NCBI GenBank assembly: GCA_017160915.1
Contig: JACAWG010000061.1
Location: forward strand, 62,001-126,000
Length of the DNA stretch: 64,000 nucleotides
Direction: 5' to 3'
DNA from: Aggregatibacter actinomycetemcomitans
Lineage (GTDB): Bacteria; Pseudomonadota; Gammaproteobacteria; Enterobacterales; Pasteurellaceae
Position 1 is the stretch's first letter. Each line of letters starts with the position of its first letter. Positions 8,030 to 16,805 of this stretch are shown one piece after another. The notes beneath the pieces are model-generated. The model was given only the letters and a program-made list of their open reading frames with translations. It ran no database searches and was not told where the DNA came from. The translations under genes and the position numbers were made by a program.

Positions 8030-9274
8030 TTACCCCTGCCAACGCTTAAAAATCAACGAAGTATTCACGCCGCCGAAAGCAAAGTTATTGTTCATCACAT
8101 AATCCGTTTCGATATGGCGCCCGTCCCCTTGAATGTAATCCAACTTGCCGCAGCGCGCATCAATATTATCCAAGTTGATGGTCGGCGCAAACCAGCCGTC
8201 GCGCATCATTTCAATGGAAAACCAGGATTCCAACGCACCGCACGCACCGAGAGTATGCCCTAAATAGCTTTTTTGCGAGCTTAACGGCACCTTGCCAAAC
8301 ACCGCTTCCGTCGCCAAGGTTTCGGCAATATCTCCTTGTTCCGTCGCCGTGCCGTGTCCGTTGACATAGCCGATTTTTTGCGCGGATAAATGGGCATCTT
8401 TTAATGCCAATTCCATGCAACGTTGCATGGTGTCTTTTTGCGGGCGGGTGACGTGTGCGCCGTCGCTGTTTGCGCCGTAGCCCACCACTTCCGCAATAAT
8501 ATTCGCTCCGCGAGCTAAGGCGTGTTCCAGTTCTTCCAGCACGAAAATCCCCGCCCCCTCGCCGATCACCAAGCCATCACGATCGTTATCGTAAGGGCGC
8601 GGTGTTTTACTCGGATTATTCACATTGCGACTTGCCGCGTACAACGAATCAAACACATAGACTTCCGACGGGCAAAATTCCTCGGCACCGCCGGCAAGCA
8701 TCATGGGAATCAAGCCGTATTTGATGGATTCATAAGCGTAGCCAATGCCCTGACTGCCGGAAGAACAGGCGCTGGAGGTGGGAATAATACGCCCCGTTAA
8801 GCCGAAGAAAATACCGATATTGGCGGCGGTGGTGTGGGGCATCATGCGCACATAGGTGTTGGCGTTGAAGCCATCGGATTTGCCGGTCATCAGGAGCTCG
8901 GCGGCATCTTTAATATCATTCGTGGAGCCGGTGGAAGAACCGCACGCCACGCCCATTCTGCCGTCTTTGAGATAGGCAAGAATATCGCCGTTTTCGTCCA
9001 GTAAATCGGCACTCGCCAACGCGCGTTCGGCGGCTTCAACGGCGAATTGCGACACCCGCCCGAGGCTGCGTAATTGTTTACGGTTCCAATGTGACGGCGG
9101 CTGATAATCATGAATTTCCGCGCCTAAACGGGCTTCCAGTTCAGGGTAACGCTCCGCCCAATCCGCTTTGGCTTGCACGGCGTTTTGTTTGCGTTGGAAC
9201 GCCGTTTTAATGTCCTGCCATGTTTTACCGAAGGCGGTAACGGCACCAATGCCGGTGATCACAACTCGTTTCAT
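8030..9274 (-). CDS. apeR: beta-ketoacyl-ACP synthase, ApeR-like
   Basis: A 414-residue FabF-type ketosynthase with a full N-terminus (VVITGIGAVTAFG), nucleophile Cys in SSACSSGSQG, and both histidines in HGTATEQGD and LGHTLGACGALES. It is the last gene of the minus-strand aryl polyene operon, as ApeR is in the E. coli and Xenorhabdus clusters, where this ketosynthase is one of the condensing enzymes of the type II system. The gap to the ketoreductase gene is about 30 bases. The specific role within the cycle is taken from the family, not from the sequence. Confidence 0.9.
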   Translation of the reverse strand: MKRVVITGIGAVTAFGKTWQDIKTAFQRKQNAVQAKADWAERYPELEARLGAEIHDYQPPSHWNRKQLRSLGRVSQFAVEAAERALASADLLDENGDILAYLKDGRMGVACGSSTGSTNDIKDAAELLMTGKSDGFNANTYVRMMPHTTAANIGIFFGLTGRIIPTSSACSSGSQGIGYAYESIKYGLIPMMLAGGAEEFCPSEVYVFDSLYAASRNVNNPSKTPRPYDNDRDGLVIGEGAGIFVLEELEHALARGANIIAEVVGYGANSDGAHVTRPQKDTMQRCMELALKDAHLSAQKIGYVNGHGTATEQGDIAETLATEAVFGKVPLSSQKSYLGHTLGACGALESWFSIEMMRDGWFAPTINLDNIDARCGKLDYIQGDGRHIETDYVMNNNFAFGGVNTSLIFKRWQG

Positions 9275-9306
9275 CTTTTTTTCTCGTTATTCAATTAGCA
9301 AATGGG

Positions 9307-10035
9307 TCAGCACAAACCGCCGTTCACGGCGATCACTTGGCGGGTAATATACGCGGCTTTTTCGTCCATCAGGAAATTCACCGCGTGCGCCACTTCTTCA
9401 GGATCGCCCATGCGTCCGGCGGGAATCATTTTCAGGATCTCATCAATAGGCACATTTTCATCTAAAATATCCGTATCAATTAAGCCCGGCGCCACACAGT
9501 TCACGGTAATTTTGCGTTTCGCCAGCTCCACCGCCAGAGCTTTCGCCGCACCGATAATACCGGCTTTGGAGGCGCTGTAATTGACCTGACCGCGATTGCC
9601 GATTAAGCCCGACACGGAGGTAATACACACGATGCGTCCCGCTTTACGACGGCGAATCATCGGCATCATGATCGGATGTAACACATTATAGAAACCGTCC
9701 AGATTCGTGCGTAAAACCTGATCCCAATCCTCGTCGGTTAACGCCGGGAATGCGTTATCACGGGTTAATCCCGCATTCAGCACCACGCCGTAATAAGCGC
9801 CATGGGCTTCCACATCGGCGGTAAGCGCGTCTGCGACCGCACTGCGGCAGCTAACGTCAAACTGTAACACGCGGGCATTTTGCCCCAGTTCACGCACGGA
9901 CTGCGCCACCGCTTCCGCTTCTTCTACGCGACTGCGGCAATGCACCACAATGTCAAATCCTGCCTGCGCCAAACGTAAGGCAATAGCTTTGCCGATGCCG
10001 CGGCTGGAACCTGTAATTAAAACTGTTTCGCTCAT
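9307..10035 (-). CDS. apeQ: 3-ketoacyl-ACP reductase (FabG-like), ApeQ-like
   Basis: A 242-residue short-chain dehydrogenase. The NADPH-binding TGSSRGIGKAIAL is at the N-terminus and the catalytic Ser-Tyr-Lys are in CITSVSGLIG and NYSASKAG. It reduces the beta-ketoacyl-ACP made at each round of polyene elongation. It lies between the dehydratase and the last ketosynthase of the operon, as in other aryl polyene clusters. A USS is in the short gap upstream (about 10059). Confidence 0.93.
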   Translation of the reverse strand: MSETVLITGSSRGIGKAIALRLAQAGFDIVVHCRSRVEEAEAVAQSVRELGQNARVLQFDVSCRSAVADALTADVEAHGAYYGVVLNAGLTRDNAFPALTDEDWDQVLRTNLDGFYNVLHPIMMPMIRRRKAGRIVCITSVSGLIGNRGQVNYSASKAGIIGAAKALAVELAKRKITVNCVAPGLIDTDILDENVPIDEILKMIPAGRMGDPEEVAHAVNFLMDEKAAYITRQVIAVNGGLC

Positions 10036-10083
10036 ATGATTTCCTTAGATTGCATAAAAAGTGCGGTGTTTTTCACGGTAAAT

Positions 10084-10527
10084 TTACACCTGCGGTCGGA
10101 ACACGTTCAATGCGCCTTCCACAATCACCTGTTGGCTGACTGCATCAATTAATTGGCAATCAAACACGCCGAAACCCGTGGCATCTTCAATGGAAAGCTT
10201 AATTTGAATGCGTAATTTGCTACCGATAGCAATGTCCGGTTGATGAATGCTGAGTTTGCGTGAGCCGATCCAATAGCCCAAGGTGATGGGTTTGCCGGCG
10301 CGTACGCATTTGCAACCTGCCCAGGCGGCAACCCCTTGCGCCATGATTTCTGCGCCAAGAAAACTGGGCAATTTGTTGTCTTTCACCAACAGGTTATCGG
10401 GGCGCACTTCCGCTTCCGCCACTAAGAAATCATCGCCGAAATCCGTGACCCGATCCAATAAAATCATTTTGCCGCTATGTGGCACCAAAGGCGCAATGTC
10501 GGTGATGGGGCAAGTTAAATCAAGCAT
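10084..10527 (-). CDS. apeP: 3-hydroxyacyl-ACP dehydratase, ApeP-like
   Basis: A 147-residue hot-dog-fold protein. LVPHSGKMILLD carries the family histidine and GAEIMAQGVAAWAG the acidic/glutamine region. Known ApeP works as a heterodimer with ApeI to dehydrate each beta-hydroxyacyl intermediate so that all-trans double bonds accumulate. Here the ApeI-like domain is not a separate protein but the C-terminus of the ligase at 20376-22043. The gene overlaps the upstream ketosynthase gene by eight bases. Confidence 0.88.
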   Translation of the reverse strand: MLDLTCPITDIAPLVPHSGKMILLDRVTDFGDDFLVAEAEVRPDNLLVKDNKLPSFLGAEIMAQGVAAWAGCKCVRAGKPITLGYWIGSRKLSIHQPDIAIGSKLRIQIKLSIEDATGFGVFDCQLIDAVSQQVIVEGALNVFRPQV

Positions 10528-11743
10528 CTCGTTCTCCTAAAATCAGCACTGTGTTATTGCCGCCGAAAGCAAAAGAACTGCTTGCGCCGATGCGGGGTTC
10601 GCCGCGCCAATGGCTGTGTTCGTCGGTAATCGCAATTTTCGGCAACGCGGGATCCGCCTGTTTGTCCCACAATTGCGCCGGCAACTTGCCCTGCGGGTTT
10701 AGTTTGCGGTCGATGACACCCCATAAAATCGCGGCTTCCACTGCACCGGCGGCACCAAGGGTATGTCCGGTGTAAGGCTTGGTGGTGGTGCAAGGCGTGT
10801 TGTCGCCGAAAACCTGATGCACCGCCAAACTTTCCATTTGATCATTATGCACCGTTCCTGTGCCGTGCAAATTGATCCAGCCAATGGCATCGGCGCGGAG
10901 TTCGGCGCTATCCAACGCGGCGCGAAACGCGCTGATTGCGCCCTCGCCTTCGGGGTGCGGGGAAGACATATGATAAGCATCGCTGCTGGCGCCATAGCCC
11001 AACAATTGAATCACCGTGTCATCTAATTTTTCCCGACTCATCACGAAAACAGCGGCGCCTTCACCGAGATTAATCCCGTCACGATTCACGGAAAGCGGAT
11101 TGGAACGCTTATCGGATAAGACGGACAAAGAACCGAAACCGCTGATGGTCAGCGGCGAAAGTTCATCTACACCGCCGCAAATGACCGCATCACATAAACC
11201 GGCGTTCAGCAAACGCGCCGCGCTAATCAGCGCTTTGGCGCCGGAAGTGCAGGCGGTGGAAATACCATAACTCAACCCTTGCAAACCGTATTGATAGGCA
11301 ACGAAATCGGAAGGCGCGGAAAAATATTGTTGCTGTTGTTTAAACGCCACACCGGACCAATCATCATGACCGACGGCATATTTAAACACCGGCACGTTTT
11401 CGTCCACACCGGTGGTGGAGGTGCCGATAACCACAGCAATGCGTTGGCGTCCGAAACGGGCAATCGCCTGTTCGATTTGCGGTTCAATTTGTGCTAAACA
11501 ATGCCACAACAGCTGATTATTGCGACTTTGATGTATCGCCGGCAAGGTTGCTGCAAACGGGCGTAAAGGCACATTCACTTCACCGAATACGCGGGTTTTT
11601 CCTTCGGTGTGATACAGCTTAAACGCCGAATCGGAAAGCGCCAATGGGGAATCGTCGGCAGCCAGTAAACGCGTAATGTGCGTTTCGATGCCATCGCCGA
11701 GGCTGCTCAAAATAGCTGGTTTACTTAGATAAAGTGCGGTCAT
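10520..11743 (-). CDS. apeO: beta-ketoacyl-ACP synthase, ApeO-like
   Basis: A 407-residue ketosynthase with Cys in STACTSGAKAL, His in LHGTGTVHND and His in YTGHTLGAAGAVEA. In the characterised aryl polyene system ApeO forms a heterodimer with the chain-length-factor-like ApeC and carries the main elongation. The partner candidate here is the 247-residue protein at 23305-24048. A USS overlaps the start region (about 11732). It overlaps the dehydratase gene downstream. Confidence 0.92.
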   Translation of the reverse strand: MTALYLSKPAILSSLGDGIETHITRLLAADDSPLALSDSAFKLYHTEGKTRVFGEVNVPLRPFAATLPAIHQSRNNQLLWHCLAQIEPQIEQAIARFGRQRIAVVIGTSTTGVDENVPVFKYAVGHDDWSGVAFKQQQQYFSAPSDFVAYQYGLQGLSYGISTACTSGAKALISAARLLNAGLCDAVICGGVDELSPLTISGFGSLSVLSDKRSNPLSVNRDGINLGEGAAVFVMSREKLDDTVIQLLGYGASSDAYHMSSPHPEGEGAISAFRAALDSAELRADAIGWINLHGTGTVHNDQMESLAVHQVFGDNTPCTTTKPYTGHTLGAAGAVEAAILWGVIDRKLNPQGKLPAQLWDKQADPALPKIAITDEHSHWRGEPRIGASSSFAFGGNNTVLILGERDA

Positions 11744-11751
11744 TTTTTCCT

Positions 11752-12234
11752 TTAATTTAATTCTTCAATACGCCAACGGCTGTCATCCGCCAGGTGAATT
11801 TCAATCTGCGGCGGACGCAATGTAATCCGCCAGACTTTGTTATTCCGAATAAAATAATCGTTGCCCTGCGCCACAGGTTCAACCCGACTGAAAGCAAACA
11901 ACGGTTGTTGCGGGTTTAATGCTGTCGCCAAGGCGGAAAACAAACGGCGCGCCTGCTGATTCGGCATGATAAAGCCGTCATTCTGCCAGCCTTGCGGCGT
12001 TAAAATCACCCGTGCCAAGGGCGCGCCTAAGGGATCCGTTTGTACCCAGCGCCATTGTTGCGCTTCGGCTTGCAACGTCAGCAGGCTGGCTTGTTGTAAC
12101 TGATGTTGCGCATTTAACTGCTCCACTTTAAACACGCGCACCGCCTGTTGTTGCGGCGGCAATCGTTCCACCTGCGGTAACGAGCTGCACGCGGTCAGCC
12201 AAAAGCAGAACAACAGGGCAAGGTATTTCATCAT
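11752..12234 (-). CDS. apeN: DUF3261-type lipoprotein, ApeN-like
   Basis: A 160-residue protein with a lipoprotein signal peptide ending in the lipobox LTAC (MKYLALLFCFWLTACSS). The mature part is a beta-rich domain rich in Gln and Trp. Proteins of this type (DUF3261) are a regular member of aryl polyene clusters and are thought to help deliver the lipid pigment to the outer membrane together with the LolA-like protein and MMPL exporter. Either of two adjacent ATG codons may be the start. Confidence 0.82.
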   Translation of the reverse strand: MMKYLALLFCFWLTACSSLPQVERLPPQQQAVRVFKVEQLNAQHQLQQASLLTLQAEAQQWRWVQTDPLGAPLARVILTPQGWQNDGFIMPNQQARRLFSALATALNPQQPLFAFSRVEPVAQGNDYFIRNNKVWRITLRPPQIEIHLADDSRWRIEELN

Positions 12235-12247
12235 CTCAGCGCGCGCC

Positions 12248-13483
12248 TTAATCCTGTGTGGCGGTGCCGCAAAGTTCCGCCAAGGCTTTCAAACGCGGAC
12301 CGGATTTCGCCACAAACGGATTTTCCGTATCCCACGCATAGCCCGCCAAAATAGAAGACAGCATTTGGCGAATTTCCGGTTGCGGATGACGCGCGTAAAT
12401 CACGTCCTGGAAGGAATGATCATACCAGCCGTTCACGTAAGTACGGAACGCATTCACGCCCACCATCAGCGGTTCGGCAAAGGCGCTTTGCCAATCCACC
12501 GCTTCGCCTTTTAACTGGCGCGGAATAATGCGGGACGCCAAACGGGCGGAATGCAACGCAATGGTCACGCCCGAAGAGAACACCGGATCGAGGAATTCGG
12601 CGGCATTGCCCAATAACGCGAAATATTTGCCATGTAAGGTTTTCACGTTGGCGGAATAGCCTTGGATATTACGGTACGGAAACTCATTTTCCCAATTCGC
12701 ATTGGCTAAAATACGTTTCAACATCGGGCATTCCAAGGCAAATTTATTCAATATGGTTTCGTTGTCGCCGTCCAAGGTTTCCGGCAAGCCCACCACGCCG
12801 ATGGAACAACGATTGTCGGCAAACGGAATTAACCATAGCCATACATCACGGTGTACGGGGTGAGTGGTGATTAAAATCTTATTACGGTCAAAATCGGGAT
12901 CGGTAATGTTATCGTCAATGTGGGTAAAACGGGCGACGCGCGCCGGCAGTTCGGACGGCGTTTCCAACTCCAGTAAGCGCGGCAACACCCGACCGTAACC
13001 GCTGGCATCTAACACAAAGCGGGCGGCGAGATCATATTCCGCGCCATTTTCCGACCGCACTTTTAAGATTGCCGATTCGCCCGAATTGTCTAAATTTAAC
13101 ACTTCGTGACCAAAACGGACTTCCACGCCTTTTTTGGCGGTTTCATCAATCAGAATTTTATCGAAAATCCCACGGCGCACTTGATAAGTGGTGCCGGGAC
13201 CGGCGGTGAATTTATCGGTGAAATCAAAATAGGTGTAACGGTTGCCCCAGGTGAATGCCGCACCGTTTTTAAATTGGAAAGTGGGTTCCGCATTGACGGC
13301 ATCCACCAAATCCGCTTCAGCTAAAATGTCCATGCAATAAGGCAACAGACTTTCACCGATAACAAAACGCGGGAAATGTTGTTTTTCCAACACGCAGACA
13401 TTAATGCCTTGCTTGTGTAACAGCGAAGCGGCAACGGAACCGGAAGGCCCCGCGCCGATAATCACCACATCAAATTGTTCCAT
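12248..13483 (-). CDS. FAD-dependent oxidoreductase with halogenase-type motifs
   Basis: A 411-residue flavoprotein. The FAD-binding GAGPSG is at residues 10-15, followed by VIGESLLP, typical of the tryptophan-halogenase-like group. Residues 215-220 read WLWLIP, matching the W-x-W-x-I-P motif used to tell flavin-dependent halogenases from monooxygenases. Xanthomonadins are brominated and some flexirubins chlorinated, so ring halogenation is possible. The halogenase lysine cannot be assigned by eye, so a hydroxylase or dehydrogenase role stays open. The gene lies between the MMPL exporter and the lipoprotein gene with about 15-base gaps. Confidence 0.78.
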   Translation of the reverse strand: MEQFDVVIIGAGPSGSVAASLLHKQGINVCVLEKQHFPRFVIGESLLPYCMDILAEADLVDAVNAEPTFQFKNGAAFTWGNRYTYFDFTDKFTAGPGTTYQVRRGIFDKILIDETAKKGVEVRFGHEVLNLDNSGESAILKVRSENGAEYDLAARFVLDASGYGRVLPRLLELETPSELPARVARFTHIDDNITDPDFDRNKILITTHPVHRDVWLWLIPFADNRCSIGVVGLPETLDGDNETILNKFALECPMLKRILANANWENEFPYRNIQGYSANVKTLHGKYFALLGNAAEFLDPVFSSGVTIALHSARLASRIIPRQLKGEAVDWQSAFAEPLMVGVNAFRTYVNGWYDHSFQDVIYARHPQPEIRQMLSSILAGYAWDTENPFVAKSGPRLKALAELCGTATQD

Positions 13484-13497
13484 TTGGGTTCTCCGAA

Positions 13498-15771
13498 TTA
13501 ACGTAATAGTTTAAAAGTCAGGATGACGCTCAATAACACACCGAGGCTCACGCTTAAACCGAAGGAAGCCACCGCCGGCGTGGAGCTCAGCCCCAATAAT
13601 ACGAAGGAAATGAGGGTTGTCATTGCCGCCAATAATACCGCAATGTATTTGCCGTATAAAGGTTCATTTGTAGTTTGCATATACGCGGTGTAGTCAATGC
13701 CGATCGCCGATACCAGCAACAGTCCGAACATAGTAAATAAACTGATGGGCAAACCGACCCAGCCGAAAATCGCCACAGTGATGACAATGGCGCACAAGGG
13801 CGGAAGCAACATGGTGAAAGTGCGTTTAACCCCGAATAAACGCCACAACAACACACCGGCGAAAAGGAACGAAAGCACTTTCAGCCACGCCGCCTGATCG
13901 CGGGTTTGCTGAAACGCCTGATTCAAGTGCGCCCGCTTATCCTGCCAGAAAATATCCTGTTGGTTTGCCAAATGCGCAAGGGAAACGGCACTATGCCCGC
14001 TCACCTGCACTATGCCTGCTACCTGATTCTCCGCCAATTTGCCTAAATAGAGCGGCTGCCAGGCTTGCCTGACGGTGGATTGCAAGGCTTGCTGCAAGGA
14101 TAACGGCGATTGTGCGCTTAACTCTCGCAATGCCTGTTGTAATTTTTCCGCCGGCACGCCGATGTCATCCAACACAGCGAAATCCTGCGGTTTGAGTTTT
14201 GCCTGTAATTCCGTTATAAATTGCCGCTGTTGCGCTTCCGACATCACCCATTGGGACAGGGCGCTATAAGGGATTTGCCATTCATCCAGTTTTGCTGTCA
14301 GCGCCCGTTCTTTTTCCAATAAGTCATCATCGTTGTCGGCAAGCACTAGGAAATAACGGTTGCCCAACTCCACGCCGGTTAAATCCCCGATTTGCTTCGC
14401 CTCGTCCAACATCGCCTGCGGCATGGAAACCCATTGGCGAATATCGTCACGCCATTCGGAACGATACAAACCACCGCTGATAAAAATCCCCCCTAACAGG
14501 ATTGAAACCACGCCCACGCGACGGGTAAAAAACGCGTCCAAAATCCACCGCACTTTGGGGTTCGGGGAGCGCGGTTTGTTTTGATAACGACGGAATAAAG
14601 CAGGCAGAAAAAGCAAAGTGGCGAGCATTGCCGTGATTAAGGCGACGGCGGAGAACAGCGCGGTCTGTTTTAGCACCGGCAGTGCGGTAAAACCAAGTAA
14701 GCCGTAGCCCAGCAACGTTACCAGCAGGCTAATCAGAAAAGTAAAGCGCAGCCTTTGCATTGCCTGCGCGGCGTGCCATGGTTGATGAAATAAGGAAGAC
14801 GCTAGCCAGTGCAGCGGAAAATCAATCAGCACCCCGATTAAACTGGTGCCGATAACGATGGTGAGAATATGAATTTGTCCGAAAGCAAAAATCGTGGCGG
14901 TGACGCCGCATAACATACCCGCCATAATCGGTAAAAACAGCCACAACACACGTGCCGTTCTGAACACGAGCAACAGCAGCAACAGCGTCAGGCTCACGCC
15001 CAAGGCGCTCATCAGGGTACTTTCCCGTTCCGCTTTGACTTTGGCGTCAATGGCGAACAACGCGGCGCCGGTCACCAACATGTCGCCCTGTTCCGCTTCA
15101 ACGGCTTGACGATTTTGCGTTAAAAGTGCGGTCAGATTTAACGACGGATCGATAAGGTTTCCCTGTTGTAGCACGCCACGCAACAGCACCCGGGTTTTAT
15201 CCTTGTCCGTGAGATACAACATACCGTTTTCGGCATGCCATTGAATCTTGCCCTGCAATTGCGCCTGTGGCAAAACGAACCTGCCGAAACCGAGCCAATC
15301 CTGATCCAACGGAAGCAAATTGGTTTGCACGAAAGGATTCATGATCTGCTCGGCGTAATGTTGGAAATAATCCTGCGGCGCATGAAGCAACTGATGGCGA
15401 ACGTATGGTGGCAAAGTGGCAAGGCGTAATCGGGCGATTTCGGCACGCAGCGCCGTAAGATCCGGTTGCATTTTTGCCTCCACCCGGGCAAATAATCCGC
15501 TCTTTTGCCATTGCTGCGCAACCTGTTCCGCCAGCTGAAATGCCTTTTGCGGCGATGAATGTCCCACGAGGGAAATGACTTGTTGATTGAGTCGCGCTTC
15601 CTGTTGGGCATCCGCCCGCACTTGCACGGCAGTCCAGCCCTGTTCCTGCGGCAGCAGGGCGCGCAAATCCGTTTCCAGCCAATCGCCTTTTTTCACCGCA
15701 TAAGCAAAGAGCAACAATGTCGCCGTCAGGAACAGGGCATACAGAACGGAAAGTGCGGTGGATTTTTTCAT
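13498..15771 (-). CDS. apeM: MMPL/RND-family exporter, ApeM-like
   Basis: A 757-residue membrane protein with the duplicated RND layout: one N-terminal segment, a large periplasmic loop, five or six membrane segments (from LMSALGVSLTLLLLLLVF), a membrane segment near VGVVSILLGGIFI, a second loop, and a final membrane block. GTSLIGVLIDFPLHW and LLLVSAIGIDYTAY hold the paired acidic residues of the proton relay. It is the standard aryl polyene exporter and probably lifts the lipid-linked pigment from the inner membrane for the LolA-like carrier encoded seven bases upstream. Confidence 0.92.
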   Translation of the reverse strand: MKKSTALSVLYALFLTATLLLFAYAVKKGDWLETDLRALLPQEQGWTAVQVRADAQQEARLNQQVISLVGHSSPQKAFQLAEQVAQQWQKSGLFARVEAKMQPDLTALRAEIARLRLATLPPYVRHQLLHAPQDYFQHYAEQIMNPFVQTNLLPLDQDWLGFGRFVLPQAQLQGKIQWHAENGMLYLTDKDKTRVLLRGVLQQGNLIDPSLNLTALLTQNRQAVEAEQGDMLVTGAALFAIDAKVKAERESTLMSALGVSLTLLLLLLVFRTARVLWLFLPIMAGMLCGVTATIFAFGQIHILTIVIGTSLIGVLIDFPLHWLASSLFHQPWHAAQAMQRLRFTFLISLLVTLLGYGLLGFTALPVLKQTALFSAVALITAMLATLLFLPALFRRYQNKPRSPNPKVRWILDAFFTRRVGVVSILLGGIFISGGLYRSEWRDDIRQWVSMPQAMLDEAKQIGDLTGVELGNRYFLVLADNDDDLLEKERALTAKLDEWQIPYSALSQWVMSEAQQRQFITELQAKLKPQDFAVLDDIGVPAEKLQQALRELSAQSPLSLQQALQSTVRQAWQPLYLGKLAENQVAGIVQVSGHSAVSLAHLANQQDIFWQDKRAHLNQAFQQTRDQAAWLKVLSFLFAGVLLWRLFGVKRTFTMLLPPLCAIVITVAIFGWVGLPISLFTMFGLLLVSAIGIDYTAYMQTTNEPLYGKYIAVLLAAMTTLISFVLLGLSSTPAVASFGLSVSLGVLLSVILTFKLLR

Positions 15772-15777
15772 CGTTTT

Positions 15778-16362
15778 TTATTCTAACGCGGATTGTGCGA
15801 ACGCTGCCAAAGGCTGATTTTGTTGAACATGGTCAAATTGAATATGGGTTTTGTCGCCCTGTTTTTCGTTTAATACAATGGCTTTTACCACCTCATCACC
15901 TTGAATCTGAATATCGGTAAAAATCTGTTTCATCAGCAAGGAACTCGGGGTTAAGGTCAATTGCCAGTTTTTCGCTTCACCTGACAACGCCACCTCAAAC
16001 TGCGCTTTCAAACCGGAAATGTCGCCCGACAACAGCCCCAGAAACAGATTGATTTGTTCCGTCTGCCCCATTTTGCCGTTTGCCACCCATTGTTTGCCGT
16101 CCCATTGCATAATACCGTCGGTTTTCACCCGCAGTTGATTGGCGAAAGGTTTTTCCATTTGCCATAACAAGCCTTTTTTTGCCAACAAGGTGAACTTGCC
16201 CTGTGTGGTGATGGGCTTGGCAAGGGATTTGAGAAAACGCTGCTGGGTGAAATTGCCCTGCACGTTTTGCGGGGTTTGCAGCAAGGTGATTAATTCCGCT
16301 TCGGAAAAGGCAAAGGTCAGCGGGCTGAAAAACAGGCAGCAAAATACGAAAAACGTCCTCAT
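15778..16362 (-). CDS. apeL: LolA-like periplasmic carrier, ApeL-like
   Basis: A 194-residue secreted protein. I start it at MRTFFVFC because this gives a clean signal peptide (cleavage after TFAFS-like sequence) and an ATGA overlap with the thioesterase gene; the longer frame adds a non-signal extension. The mature part has LolA-type strands (VQGNFTQQRFL, LARPI-like TTQGKFTL). LolA carries lipoproteins across the periplasm; this paralogue in aryl polyene clusters is thought to carry the lipid-attached pigment. Confidence 0.85.
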   Translation of the reverse strand: MRTFFVFCCLFFSPLTFAFSEAELITLLQTPQNVQGNFTQQRFLKSLAKPITTQGKFTLLAKKGLLWQMEKPFANQLRVKTDGIMQWDGKQWVANGKMGQTEQINLFLGLLSGDISGLKAQFEVALSGEAKNWQLTLTPSSLLMKQIFTDIQIQGDEVVKAIVLNEKQGDKTHIQFDHVQQNQPLAAFAQSALE

Positions 16363-16805
16363 GATGCGTTCTCCGCCTGAAAAGTGCGGTGATTTTCTAC
16401 TGCACTTCGCCAACACGGCGGGGTTTGCAGTTGCATTTCGCCGCTTTTGATTTCCACCGCCACTTGGGTGGTGCTGCCGCTGGTGAGTTTTTGATTGGTC
16501 GCCACATCACGAATCAGATAATCAATACGAATGCAGCTTTCGTATTCCACCAACGCCAGTTCCACCCGAATTTTCTGGCGGAAAAGGGTCGGTTTCACAT
16601 ATTTCAAATTCAATTGCACTACCGGCCAGCCATAGCCTTTTTCTTTCATCACATCATAAGTGTAGTGAATCTCTTCCAAAAAGGCACAGCGCGCCATTTC
16701 CAGATATTTCACATAATGCCCGTGCCACATAATATTCATGGAATCCACGTCAAAAAACTGAATTTCATATTCGGAGGCATGATGGCAGTAAACGTGTTTT
16801 TTCAT
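16359..16805 (-). CDS. apeK: acyl thioesterase (4HBT family), ApeK-like
   Basis: A 148-residue hot-dog thioesterase. The motif FDVDSMNIMWHGHYVKYLEMAR has the catalytic Asp and the W-H-G-x-Y of 4-hydroxybenzoyl-CoA thioesterases (shown here as key residues D, W, H, G, Y, E). In aryl polyene synthesis it is likely to release the finished chain or clear stalled ones. It overlaps the acyltransferase gene upstream and the LolA-like gene downstream, both by four bases. Confidence 0.87.
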   Translation of the reverse strand: MKKHVYCHHASEYEIQFFDVDSMNIMWHGHYVKYLEMARCAFLEEIHYTYDVMKEKGYGWPVVQLNLKYVKPTLFRQKIRVELALVEYESCIRIDYLIRDVATNQKLTSGSTTQVAVEIKSGEMQLQTPPCWRSAVENHRTFQAENAS

